Source of the DNA: Streptomyces lincolnensis
GTDB lineage: Bacteria; Actinomycetota; Actinomycetes; Streptomycetales; Streptomycetaceae
Assembly: GCF_021173675.1 (NCBI RefSeq)
Contig: NZ_JAIHON010000002.1
Coordinates: 1 to 64,000, forward strand
DNA length: 64,000 nucleotides
Direction of reading: 5' to 3'
The position numbers and the translations under genes are program-made. Below the pieces are notes generated by a model. It saw nothing but the letters and a program-made list of their open reading frames with translations. It made no database searches and was not told the DNA's origin. Shown here one piece after another: positions 18,143 through 25,998 of this stretch; position 1 is the first letter of the stretch, and each line of letters opens with the position of its first letter.

Positions 18143-19318
18143 TCACCGGAGGTCCCGCAGACCGACGACGAGTTCGCGGGGCAGACCGTGGGTGTCGTGG
18201 AGGTGGGCGAAGTCCTCGTCCCTGAGCGGCCCTTGGTACTCGGGCCGGGACAGCAGACGGCGCCCGCGCTCCAGGAGGCCGCGGAAGCGCCGCTCCTCGT
18301 CGAGCAGCACGTCACGGACCGGGCCGGTGCCGAGGGACTGGCCGAAGTGGTCCAGCGTGTGGCCGATGAGGTCCGGGGGAAGGTCGGACAGCGTACGGCC
18401 GGGGTCGCCGTGCCACAGCGAGGTCAGCAGACGGCGGATCAGCCGACGCGGCACATAGCCGCGTCCGGTGTTGGACGGCCGGACGCCGTCGCCGATGACG
18501 GCGACGCACGAGCGCAGATGGTCGCAGAGGAGGTGCAGCGAGCGTTCGTCCAGGTCCCACAGCAGGGGCAGGGCACGGGTCCAGGGCTCGAACAGATCGG
18601 TGTCGTAGACCGAGTCGCGGCCCTGGAGGACGGTCACGAGCCGTTCCAGGCCCATACCGGTGTCGATGCTCGGCCGCGGCATCGGGTGGAGGCCGCCGTC
18701 CTCGTGGCGGCGGTAGCCCATGAGGACGTGGTTCCAGATCTCGACCCAGCGGGGATCGGTGGTGGGCGTGCCCTGTGGGGGTGTGTCGTCGCCACCGGTC
18801 CACACGAAGATCTCCGAGTCGGGGCCGCACGGGCCGACGGGCCCGTTGGACCACCAGTTCTCCTCGCGCGTCAGCTCCACGGGGAGGCCCAACTCCTGCC
18901 AGGTGCGCAGGGATTCGTCGTCGGGGCCGATCTGGTCGTCGCCGCCGAAGACCGTGACGTACAGCCGCTCGTGCGGTACGCCGAATCCCTCCCGCAGCAG
19001 CTCGTAGCCCCAGCGCAGGCTCTGCGGATGGTCGTAGTCGCCCAGGGACCACGACCCGAGCATCTCGAACACCGTCAGGTGCGTGGAGTCACCGACCTCG
19101 TCGATGTCCGTGGTGCGCAGACAGCGCTGGAGGTTGACCAGGCGGCGGCCCAGCGGATGGGGCCGGCCCTCCAGGTACGGGGTGAGCGGATGCATGCCGG
19201 AGGTGGTGAACAGCACCGGGTCCGAGGGCGGGGACAGCAGGGTGCCGCCGGTGATCAGGTGGTGGCCGCGGTCGCGGTAGAAGTCGGTGAAGAGGCGGAT
19301 GACGCGGTCGGTGTCCAT
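18143..19318 (-). CDS. Stand-alone alanyl-tRNA synthetase-like catalytic protein
   Basis: A 391-residue class II synthetase-like protein matching the catalytic and tRNA-recognition domains of AlaRS: TTSGMHPLTPYLEG, QRCLRTTDIDEVGDSTHLTVFEMLGSWSLGDY (motif 2 region), VEIWNHVLMGY, SIDTGMGLERL and PSNTGRGYVPRRLIRR (motif 3, ATP-binding Arg). It ends there: the editing domain (with HxxxH and Cys zinc ligands) and the C-Ala domain are absent, whereas normal AlaRS is about 880 residues. It is thus an AlaRS paralogue, perhaps an amino-acid activating enzyme or a tRNA-dependent biosynthesis or resistance protein. ATG at 19316-19318. It ends 41 bp from the convergent exporter. Confidence 0.88.
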   Translation of the reverse strand: MDTDRVIRLFTDFYRDRGHHLITGGTLLSPPSDPVLFTTSGMHPLTPYLEGRPHPLGRRLVNLQRCLRTTDIDEVGDSTHLTVFEMLGSWSLGDYDHPQSLRWGYELLREGFGVPHERLYVTVFGGDDQIGPDDESLRTWQELGLPVELTREENWWSNGPVGPCGPDSEIFVWTGGDDTPPQGTPTTDPRWVEIWNHVLMGYRRHEDGGLHPMPRPSIDTGMGLERLVTVLQGRDSVYDTDLFEPWTRALPLLWDLDERSLHLLCDHLRSCVAVIGDGVRPSNTGRGYVPRRLIRRLLTSLWHGDPGRTLSDLPPDLIGHTLDHFGQSLGTGPVRDVLLDEERRFRGLLERGRRLLSRPEYQGPLRDEDFAHLHDTHGLPRELVVGLRDLR

Positions 19319-19561
19319 GGCGGTGTTCCTTCGGGTCGTGGGACCGGGACGAACCGCCGGAACAGACTGCGACAGAGGTGAGGCACCGCACCGGCGATCC
19401 GTTTCCGGCCGCCGGGGGAGAGGAGAGGTCAGGCATCGGCAGCCGGCGAGCTGGTCGCTCGCGCGGCTGCGGTGTGGGTGTGCGGGGTGACCTCCATGAG
19501 ATCAACAGTAGGGGGTGGCGGTCGGGGGCGTCTCCTGGTTTTCGGCCGGAGGCGTCTGAGA

Positions 19562-19621
19562 TGCGGTGGTGGCGATCGCGGTGCGGTGGCGGCGACTGCG
19601 GTGCGGTGGTGGTGATTCCGG
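19562..19621. repeat. Three tandem 20-bp repeats upstream of the arginase-like gene
   Basis: Units 19562-19581 (TGCGGTGGTGGCGATCGCGG), 19582-19601 and 19602-19621, exactly in tandem. They share the TGCGGTGG start and GG end and differ at three to five positions. They lie in the 394-bp divergent gap between the AlaRS-like and arginase-like genes. Confidence 0.85.
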
Positions 19622-19682
19622 CGGATTCTGGGAAGTGCCGGCCGCGGTGGTTCGGGCGGATTCTGGGACGTGCCGGCCGCGG
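19621..19682. repeat. Two 27-bp direct repeats, period 35 bp
   Basis: Copies at 19621-19647 and 19656-19682 differ at one base (GGAAGTG versus GGACGTG). Each contains GCGGATTCTGGG followed by the palindrome CCGGCCGCGG-like core. The second copy ends 31 bp before the GTG of the arginase-like gene, in the expected promoter/leader region, so regulator binding is plausible. Confidence 0.85.
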
Positions 19683-19712
19683 AGGGTCCGGCGGACGAAG
19701 GAGGCGACAGGC

Positions 19713-20600
19713 GTGCGGGAGCTGGCCGTCATCGAGGCGCCGTCGGTGCTGGGGCTGCGGCCCACCGGCGTCGAGCACCTGCCCACCGCGCTGCTGGCGG
19801 CCGGGCTGACGCACCGCCTCCCGGTGGCGAGGTCGGCGCGGGTCGAAGCGCCCGCCCACGACCCGCGACGGGACGAGAAGACCGGGGTCCTCAATCCGCA
19901 CGGCATCGCGCGGTACTCCGTCGAGCTCGCGGACGTGGTCGGCGAGGCGCTGGACGAGGGCTTGTTCCCCCTCGTGCTGGGCGGGGACTGCAGCATCCTG
20001 CTCGGCAATCTCCTCGCCCTGCGCCGGCGCGGCCGGTACGGCCTGCTGTTCCTCGACGGGCACACGGACTTCTACCAGCCGTCGGCCGAGCCGAACGGCG
20101 AGGTGGCCTCGATGGAACTCGCCCTCGCCACCGGCCGCGGTCCGCGACCGCTCACCGACCTCGAAGGCCGCGGCCCCCTGCTCCATGACGAGGACGTCGT
20201 CGCGTTCGGCTTCCGTGACACCGCGGAGTCCGCGCGGGCGGGGATGCAGACCCTGCCGCCCGGCCTGCACACGCTCGACCTGGACGCCGTACGGGCCCTG
20301 GGCGCGGCCGAGGCGGCACGACACGCCCTCGGACGGCTCGCCTCGGGGCCGAGCACCGGTCACTGGGTGCATCTCGACGTCGACGTCCTGGACGACGCGG
20401 TCATGCCGGCCGTCGACTACCGGCTGCCGGGCGGGCTGACCTGGGCGGAGCTGGAGCGCGTGCTGCGTCTGGCGGTCCTCGACGAGCGGGCGGTCGGCCT
20501 CGACGTCACGATCTTCAACCCTCGGCTGGACCCCGACGGGAGGATCGCGGCCCGGCTGGTGGGGTGTCTGCGCGGCGCCCTGGCGGGTCCGGGCGCTTGA
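19713..20600 (+). CDS. Arginase/agmatinase-family hydrolase
   Basis: A 295-residue ureohydrolase-fold protein. Metal-binding motifs are present: GGDCSILLG near 94-102, the D-x-H-x-D motif in FLDGHTDFY near 116-124, and HLDVDVLDDAVMPAVDY near 218-234. The dinuclear Mn site is therefore intact, so hydrolysis of a guanidino compound (arginine, agmatine, formiminoglutamate or similar) is expected. Substrate residues cannot be assigned. GTG start at 19713 behind a strong GAAGGAGG. It is divergent from the AlaRS-like gene, with unusual repeats between, so the two may be co-regulated. Confidence 0.88.
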   Translation: MRELAVIEAPSVLGLRPTGVEHLPTALLAAGLTHRLPVARSARVEAPAHDPRRDEKTGVLNPHGIARYSVELADVVGEALDEGLFPLVLGGDCSILLGNLLALRRRGRYGLLFLDGHTDFYQPSAEPNGEVASMELALATGRGPRPLTDLEGRGPLLHDEDVVAFGFRDTAESARAGMQTLPPGLHTLDLDAVRALGAAEAARHALGRLASGPSTGHWVHLDVDVLDDAVMPAVDYRLPGGLTWAELERVLRLAVLDERAVGLDVTIFNPRLDPDGRIAARLVGCLRGALAGPGA

Positions 20601-20648
20601 ACTGGGCGGCTGTGACGGGGAGTTGACCGGGAACGTCCCGGTGCCCCC

Positions 20649-21179
20649 TCACGACACCCGCCCGGCCCGACGGCGGCCCCGGTGCCGGGCCACGGCGTCG
20701 TTGTTGGCGCAGCGCACGGAACAGTAGGTGCGCCGGCCGTTGCGGGAGGTGTCCACGAACGCCAGCCCGCAGCCCTCGCGGGCGCACCGCCCGAGCCGGT
20801 CGGCACCCGCGTGGCAGATCACATGGGCGAGCCCGGCCGCGGTGACGGCCCTGACATGGGCGGCGGCGTCCGCGTCGGGCGCGGTGTAGTGCAGGTGCGG
20901 AAGGTCCGTGTGCAGGGAGATGTACGGGCTGCTGGAGGCGTCCGCGAGCAGGGCGTTGACCGCCTCGCACCGCCCCTGGAGGTCCTGGGGCCCGAAGCAC
21001 GGGATCAGACGGCGGCTCCACGCCCACAGCTCCCGCGCCTGCTCCGGCGTGAGAACCGTACGGGTCATCCCGTGTCCGGCGAGCACCGGTCGCAGCTGCT
21101 CCGGGGCCGCGGGGGCGGTGAGGTTGGCCAGGTCGGCGGCGAGCCGGGCACCTTCACCGCCGTAATGGTTGAAATGCAT
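20649..21179 (-). CDS. CGNR zinc-finger (ABATE domain) transcriptional regulator
   Basis: A 176-residue protein. The N-terminal ABATE domain (about 1-125) is a putative stress or ligand sensor. The C-terminal CGNR-type zinc finger (about 128-170) reads CAREGCGLAFVDTSRNGRR then TYCSVRCANN, giving four Cys zinc ligands; the final CGNR is CANN here. Likely a DNA-binding regulator of the divergent EamA transporter. The ATG at 21177-21179 is 2 bp from a palindrome, and a TGTAAT box just upstream would make a leaderless message. It is convergent with the arginase gene. Confidence 0.88.
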   Translation of the reverse strand: MHFNHYGGEGARLAADLANLTAPAAPEQLRPVLAGHGMTRTVLTPEQARELWAWSRRLIPCFGPQDLQGRCEAVNALLADASSSPYISLHTDLPHLHYTAPDADAAAHVRAVTAAGLAHVICHAGADRLGRCAREGCGLAFVDTSRNGRRTYCSVRCANNDAVARHRGRRRAGRVS

Positions 21180-21181
21180 AA

Positions 21182-21196
21182 GGTGATTACATCACC
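21182..21196. promoter_or_regulatory. Palindromic operator GGTGAT-TAC-ATCACC between CGNR regulator and EamA transporter
   Basis: Perfect 6-bp arms with a 3-bp centre, two bases from the regulator start codon. On the minus strand the centre supplies a TGTAAT -10-like box, and on the plus strand TTACAT. Binding here would block both divergent promoters, so CGNR autoregulation plus transporter control is the natural reading (inference). Confidence 0.65.
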
Positions 21197-21246
21197 GTGG
21201 GGGAGCGGGGTACAGCAGCCGGGACGACCAAGGGGGCGGCGCAGCC

Positions 21247-22401
21247 ATGTCGGCTCAGACCATCCATGCCGCGGGACGCGGTGTCGCGGCGGCGCCCGTG
21301 CTGATCCTGGGGCAGGTGCTCAGCCTCCAGGCGGGTGCGGCCGTGGCCAAGAACGCCTACGGGACGGTGGGGCCCACGGCGATGGCCGGGATGCGCCTGG
21401 CCTTCGCCGCCGTGATCCTCTGGGTGCTGGTCCGGCCGCGCCCGCGGGCGCTGACGCGTCGGCAGTGGCGGGCGGCGAGCCTGCTCGGTGTCGTGTTCGC
21501 CGCCATGAACCTGACGTACTTCCAGGCCATCGAGCACCTGCCGATCGGCGTGGCCGCCACGTTGGAGCTGCTCGGCCCGCTGGCCCTGTCGATCCTGCTC
21601 GCCCGCCGGGCGGCGCACGTCCTGGCGGCCGTGCTGGCGCTCACCGGTGTCCTGCTGCTGGCGACCCCCGGCGCCTCCCTGCCGGCCGTGGGCCTGGTGC
21701 TGGGCGGCACCGCCGCGCTGTGCCGGGCCGGATACGTGCTGCTGAACCGGCGGGTGGGCCGGCTGTTCCCCGACTGGACCGGGCTGGCCGTTGCGCTGGC
21801 CTGCGGTGCCTGTCTGCTGACGCCCGTCGCCGCGCTCACCGGCGGCCGGGAGGTGGCGGCCCACCCCTCGGCCCTGGGGACCGGGCTGGCGGTGGCGGTG
21901 CTGTCCTCGCTCGTGCCCTACGCGCTGGACATGACCGTGCTGCGCCGCATCGACACCCGTGCCTTCGGGGTGCTGCTCGCCCTCGGCCCGGCGATGGGCG
22001 CGGGGATCGGATACCTCGTGCTGCACGAGGAACTGACGGGACGCCAGATGGCCGCGATGGCCCTGATCGTCCTCGTCGGTGCCTGGTCCACCCGGCACAC
22101 GGCCGGACCGGTCGACGGCCCCGCCGCGCGGCCTGTCGCTCGGCCCGTCGCGGTGTCGGGCGGAGTGTCCCCGGCCGACGACGACCGTTGCCTTGTCTGC
22201 GGTGGCCTGACCGGGGGGGAGTCCTGGCGGTGGACGCTGCTGTCGCGCCACCGCACCTCCGCGGGAGAGGTCGAGTACTGCGTCGCCGGGTGCGGGTGCC
22301 AGGTCGTCCTGCTGGACGGTGAGTTGATCAAGACGGTGCGGCGACGGCCGGCCGGGGCGTCCCGTCGGGGACCCGACGCACCAGGGGCCCTGCCGGACTG
22401 A
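21247..22401 (+). CDS. EamA/RhtA-type exporter with fused C-terminal Cys-rich domain
   Basis: A 384-residue protein. Residues 1-285 form a ten-helix drug/metabolite transporter (two EamA repeats, RhtA-like: AVAKNAYGTVGPTAMAGMRLAFAA, IEHLPIGVAATLELLGPLALSIL, IDTRAFGVLLALGPAMGAGIGYLVLHEELT). Such proteins export amino acids such as threonine/homoserine or other metabolites. After an Ala/Pro linker there is an additional 50-residue module (about 314-364) with Cys at 315, 318, 345, 349 and 351 (CLVCGG, HRTSAGEVEYC, GCGC). This module is not part of normal EamA proteins. It looks like a small zinc-binding domain, presumably cytoplasmic. ATG at 21247. Confidence 0.88.
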   Translation: MSAQTIHAAGRGVAAAPVLILGQVLSLQAGAAVAKNAYGTVGPTAMAGMRLAFAAVILWVLVRPRPRALTRRQWRAASLLGVVFAAMNLTYFQAIEHLPIGVAATLELLGPLALSILLARRAAHVLAAVLALTGVLLLATPGASLPAVGLVLGGTAALCRAGYVLLNRRVGRLFPDWTGLAVALACGACLLTPVAALTGGREVAAHPSALGTGLAVAVLSSLVPYALDMTVLRRIDTRAFGVLLALGPAMGAGIGYLVLHEELTGRQMAAMALIVLVGAWSTRHTAGPVDGPAARPVARPVAVSGGVSPADDDRCLVCGGLTGGESWRWTLLSRHRTSAGEVEYCVAGCGCQVVLLDGELIKTVRRRPAGASRRGPDAPGALPD

Positions 22402-22454
22402 CCGTGGTGCGCGGGCCGCCGGGGCCGGCCGCCGCCTCGTCTCGGGGGAGAGGG

Positions 22455-23234
22455 TCAGCCGATGCGGTGGACGTGCTGGGTGGTCAGTTCGTAGCGGGCC
22501 CCGACGATGGCCAGCTTCCCGGCCGTCACCTGCGCGGCGAGGTCCGGTTCCGCGGCGAGCCGCGTGCGTACGGCCCGGATGTTGGCGTCGACGGTCGCGT
22601 CGACGCGGGCGTCGCCCTCCTTCGTACGGTCGATGGCCGGCCGTATCTGCTCGGCCAAGTACTGGATGTGGGCGGGCAGTTGCTCGCCGGAGACGTCCGC
22701 CTCGACGGCGGCGCGGACGGCACCGCACGACTGGTGCCCGAGCACCAGGACCAGCGGTATCGCCAGTTCCAGCACGCCGTAGGCGACGCTGCCGAGCACG
22801 GCCTCGTCCAGCACCTCCCCGGCGCTGCGGACGGTGAGCAGATCACCGAGACCCTGGTCGAAGACGAGCTCGGGCGGTACGCGGGAGTCGACACAGCCGA
22901 GGACGAGGGCGAAGGGGTGCTGACCGGTCGTCAGGCTGCGGCGCGTGTCGGGGCTTTCGTCCGGGTGCTGCTCGCGGTAGGCGCGCCAGCGGCGGTTGCC
23001 GGCCGCCAGTTCGCGCAGCGCCTCCTCGGGGGTGGTGGGCCGGGGGCGAGCGGGCTTGCCGGGAGCGTCGGGCCGGGGTCGCGCGGCGGGGGCCGCGGAG
23101 GCGGGCGGGGCGGCGAGGGCGACGCCCGCACCGAGGGCCGTGGCCCCGGTCAGTCCGGCACGCAGGAGTGTGCGGCGGGCGGGGGCGGTCGGCGCGAGAC
23201 GGACGGATCTGAGGGGGGTGTCTTCAGAGTTCAC
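22455..23234 (-). CDS. Exported beta-carbonic anhydrase
   Basis: A 259-residue zinc enzyme interconverting CO2 and bicarbonate. The N-terminus carries a Tat-type signal (ARRTLLRAGLTGATALGAGVALAAPPASAAPA, cleavage near 48), followed by a Pro/Arg linker. Zinc ligands: CVDSRVPPE (Cys and the Asp-Arg dyad near 113-121) and GHQSCGAV (His and Cys near 166-173). All beta-CA residues are therefore present. GTG start at 23232-23234. Secretion of a folded beta-CA through Tat is a recurrent actinobacterial variant. It stands alone, with no sulfate or bicarbonate transporter next to it. Confidence 0.92.
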   Translation of the reverse strand: MNSEDTPLRSVRLAPTAPARRTLLRAGLTGATALGAGVALAAPPASAAPAARPRPDAPGKPARPRPTTPEEALRELAAGNRRWRAYREQHPDESPDTRRSLTTGQHPFALVLGCVDSRVPPELVFDQGLGDLLTVRSAGEVLDEAVLGSVAYGVLELAIPLVLVLGHQSCGAVRAAVEADVSGEQLPAHIQYLAEQIRPAIDRTKEGDARVDATVDANIRAVRTRLAAEPDLAAQVTAGKLAIVGARYELTTQHVHRIG

Positions 23235-23798
23235 GCAGAGGAACGTATGACCGGGTCCGTCACCGATCCTTCACGTTGCCGAACCATGGCACGGCAAGGG
23301 GCAATCATGACGGGATGTTGGGTTTCCCTTGGTCTCTCCTCGGGGCCTCCTTGACCTTTCTGACGGTCCGTCACCTGTCGTGACGCGCTGAAGTTGTGCA
23401 CTGCATTTGAGACAACCTCACCGGGGAAAAGGTGCAGACCTATTCCCGGCGTGGGTCTTTTCGCAGGTCGTGGCGCGCCGACCGTGGATCTCGAAGCGTG
23501 TGAATGAGTCAGTGTCAGGAAGGGAAATGTCACGCCGGTTGATAGTTCAATGGAGGCGCTGCAACAATCCCCACTCCCGGTCACGTCGTCACCCACCGAC
23601 GTATCGACCGGTCGCCGAACAGGGCCCACCGTCCCCAGAAATTCAGAACCCGCCCGAATTTCATCTTCACCATTCCCCCACGAAGTCCGCACAGAGCATG
23701 ACTCCGGCGTATCTTCACGCGCCTGCACGCCGGGAGATCGGCTGCTCGTGAAGAGAACCAGTCGGATGCGCGGCGCGAAGCAGCGAAGAAGGTGCATT
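23235..23798. other. 564-bp intergenic region with no convincing gene
   Basis: The divergent region between carbonic anhydrase and the DUF485 gene. It is less GC-rich than the surrounding genes. Open frames across it lack G/C third-position bias and ribosome-binding sites, so I do not call a gene. A possible -35 TTGACC lies at 23351-23356, without a clear -10. The region is long enough for a complex promoter or a small RNA. Confidence 0.5.
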
Positions 23799-24251
23799 GT
23801 GTCCCGGCACTCCACGCGGCTCGGCGGGCCGCCGCCGTACGCCGAGAATTCCCCCGAACACATCGAGCGGCCGACGGTGTCGCGCGATCCTGGATATCAG
23901 TCCCTCCGGCACGCCCATCGGCGGTTCGGAGTGCGCGCCACGGCCGTTTCCGTCGGCGGATTCCTGACGTATGTCCTGCTGTCCAGTTTTGTTCCCGCTC
24001 TGATGAACCAATCCCTCGCCGGTCACCTCACTCTCGGCCTGGCCCTCGGGCTGGGGCAATTCGTGATCATGGGTGTGATCGTCTGGCGTTATCTCGTGCA
24101 CACCCGTACCCACGTCACGCCGATCGCCCGCGGTCTGCGCGGCCTCGCCCGCCAGCAGGAGGCCGTGGAACAGGTGCGAGCGGCCGAACAGGCGCCCGCG
24201 GCCCCGCGCGGCCCCTTCGACCCCCGCGGTGGTGACTTCCGCACATGGTGA
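23799..24251 (+). CDS. DUF485 membrane protein (partner of acetate symporter)
   Basis: About 150 residues: a DUF485 core with two membrane helices (ATAVSVGGFLTYVLLSSFVPALM and LTLGLALGLGQFVIMGVIVWRYLV) preceded by HRRFGVRA and followed by a charged cytoplasmic tail. In many bacteria (YjcH of E. coli) this small protein is cotranscribed with the ActP solute:sodium symporter. The same order is seen here with a 7-bp overlap. The GTG at 23799 with AAGG upstream is preferred. An ATG at 23766 would add an Arg-rich N-terminus. Confidence 0.85.
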   Translation: MSRHSTRLGGPPPYAENSPEHIERPTVSRDPGYQSLRHAHRRFGVRATAVSVGGFLTYVLLSSFVPALMNQSLAGHLTLGLALGLGQFVIMGVIVWRYLVHTRTHVTPIARGLRGLARQQEAVEQVRAAEQAPAAPRGPFDPRGGDFRTW

Positions 24252-25837
24252 CCACCGGCGCCGCGGTCGTGGACCGCCTCAGCCTGCAACTCACGCTCCT
24301 GCTCTTCCTGTCCGTCGTCGTGGTCACCCTGTTCACCGCGTTGCTGACGGCCCCGCAACGCGACGAGATCAGCGAGTTCTACCTCGGCAACCGCACCATG
24401 TCCCCGCTGCGCAACGGGCTGGCGATGTGCGGGGACTACCTGTCGGCCGCCACCCTGCTCGGCAGCACCGGGCTGGTCGCCCTGACCGGCTACGACGGAC
24501 TGCTCTACCTCTGCGGCACCGCGGTCGCCTGGATGACGGTCCTGCTGCTGATCGCCGAACCCCTGCGCAACTCCGGCAAGTTCACGCTCGGCGACACCCT
24601 GGCCCTGCGGCTGTCGCGGATGCAGCGACCGGTACGGATCGCCCTGGCCCTGTGCACACTGACCATCACCACTCTCTACCTGGTGGCCCAACTCGTCGGC
24701 AGCGTCGCCCTGTTGACCCAGTTCACCGGTGAGCCCAGCGCCAACACCCGGCTGCTGTGCGTCGTGGTGATCGGCACCATCGTCATCGTGTACGCCGCGA
24801 TCGGCGGCATGCCCGGCGCCACGTTCATCCAGATCGTCAAGGCGGTCATGCTGATCTCGGGCGTCACCGTGACCGCCGTGATGGTCCTCAACCGCTTCGA
24901 CTGGAACGTCGGCGCGCTGCTCGGCACCGCGGCGGACAACAGCGGCCTGGGGACCAGGTTCCTGGAACCCGGACTGCGCTACGGCGGCAGCGCCACCAAC
25001 AAACTGGACTTCTTCAGCCTCCAGTTGGCCATCGTGCTCGGCCTCGCCGCCCTCCCGCACGTGATGATGCGGCTGCTCGCCCCGAAGTCCGGCGCCGTCC
25101 TGCGCACCTCGGTGGTCTGGGCCACGGGCCTGGTCAGCCTGGTCTGCCTGGCGGCCGGCATCCTCGGCCTGGGTGCCACCGCCATCGTGGGCCGCGACAC
25201 CATCGCGGAGACCGACCGCAAGGGCGACGCGGCCGTCCTCCTGCTCGCCCACGACCTGGGCGGTGCCGTCCTGACCGCCCTGCTGTCCTGCCTGGCCTTC
25301 GTCACCCTGCTGGCGGTCGCGGCCGGCCTCACCCTGGCCGCCGCCACCTCCCTGGCCCACGACCTCTACGGTGCGGTGATCCGCAAGGGCAGGGCGAAGG
25401 AGACGGAGGAACTGGCCGTCGCCCGGCTCGCCGCGGTCGTCATCGGTGTCCTCGGCATGCTGCTCGCCCTGGTCTCCTGGGGCACCAACACCGCCACGCT
25501 GGCCTTCCTCGCCTTCGCCATCGCCGCCTCCGCCATCCTGCCGACGCTCGTCTACACCCTGTTCTGGCGGCGCTTCACCGCACAGGGCGCGCTGCTCAGC
25601 CTCTGCGGCGGGCTGGCGACCTCGGTCCTGCTGGTCGTGTTCTCGCCCGTCGTGTCCTCCACTCCCGCCTCGTTCTATCCGAACGTCGATTTCGCCTGGT
25701 TCCCGTTGCAGAATCCCGGAATCGTCTCGATCCCGGCCGGCTTCCTTCTCGGCTGGCTCGGCTCGGTGCTCGGTCGTCCCGAAGTACCGCAGAACTACGA
25801 GGACTTCGAGGTCCGCACCCTCGTCGGAGCGGAGTAG
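24245..25837 (+). CDS. Cation/acetate symporter (ActP-like, solute:sodium symporter family)
   Basis: A 530-residue protein with about 13 membrane helices: EFYLGNRTMSPLRNGLAMCGDYLSAATLLGSTGL near 37-70 (SSS signature start), GGMPGATFIQIVKAVMLI near 193-210, and LPHVMMRLLAPKSG near 273-286. The close match of GDYLSAA, GMPGATFIQ and the adjacent DUF485 protein points to monocarboxylate (acetate/propionate) uptake coupled to Na+ or H+. Substrate is by family only. The ATG at 24245 overlaps the DUF485 stop. Confidence 0.9.
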   Translation: MVTTGAAVVDRLSLQLTLLLFLSVVVVTLFTALLTAPQRDEISEFYLGNRTMSPLRNGLAMCGDYLSAATLLGSTGLVALTGYDGLLYLCGTAVAWMTVLLLIAEPLRNSGKFTLGDTLALRLSRMQRPVRIALALCTLTITTLYLVAQLVGSVALLTQFTGEPSANTRLLCVVVIGTIVIVYAAIGGMPGATFIQIVKAVMLISGVTVTAVMVLNRFDWNVGALLGTAADNSGLGTRFLEPGLRYGGSATNKLDFFSLQLAIVLGLAALPHVMMRLLAPKSGAVLRTSVVWATGLVSLVCLAAGILGLGATAIVGRDTIAETDRKGDAAVLLLAHDLGGAVLTALLSCLAFVTLLAVAAGLTLAAATSLAHDLYGAVIRKGRAKETEELAVARLAAVVIGVLGMLLALVSWGTNTATLAFLAFAIAASAILPTLVYTLFWRRFTAQGALLSLCGGLATSVLLVVFSPVVSSTPASFYPNVDFAWFPLQNPGIVSIPAGFLLGWLGSVLGRPEVPQNYEDFEVRTLVGAE

Positions 25838-25960
25838 TCGAGCGGATTCGATTCTCAGAACCGGGTGGCGGGAATGTGGAGCTTTCGTTCCGTCATGATG
25901 GGGGAGAGGTATGCACATTGTGCCGCGCGGACGCGAAAAGCCTTAATGTCTGATCAAGGC

Positions 25961-25973
25961 TTGCCGGGGGCAA
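25961..25973. promoter_or_regulatory. Short perfect dyad TTGCC-GGG-GGCAA upstream of yceI
   Basis: 5-bp arms with a 3-bp centre, 26 bp before the YceI start codon. It may be an operator or leader hairpin. It is short enough to be chance in this composition. Confidence 0.3.
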
Positions 25974-25998
25974 CCGTCGTGCAGTAGTTAGGTGAATC

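Noticed and set aside
19562..19682. Tandem repeats as a CRISPR or an origin of replication
   Set aside because: There are no spacers of constant length, no DnaA-box-like A/T-rich 9-mers and no cas or replication genes nearby.
23407..23751. Possible 114-codon gene in the gap before DUF485
   Set aside because: No ribosome-binding site, no third-position G/C bias and no recognisable protein features.
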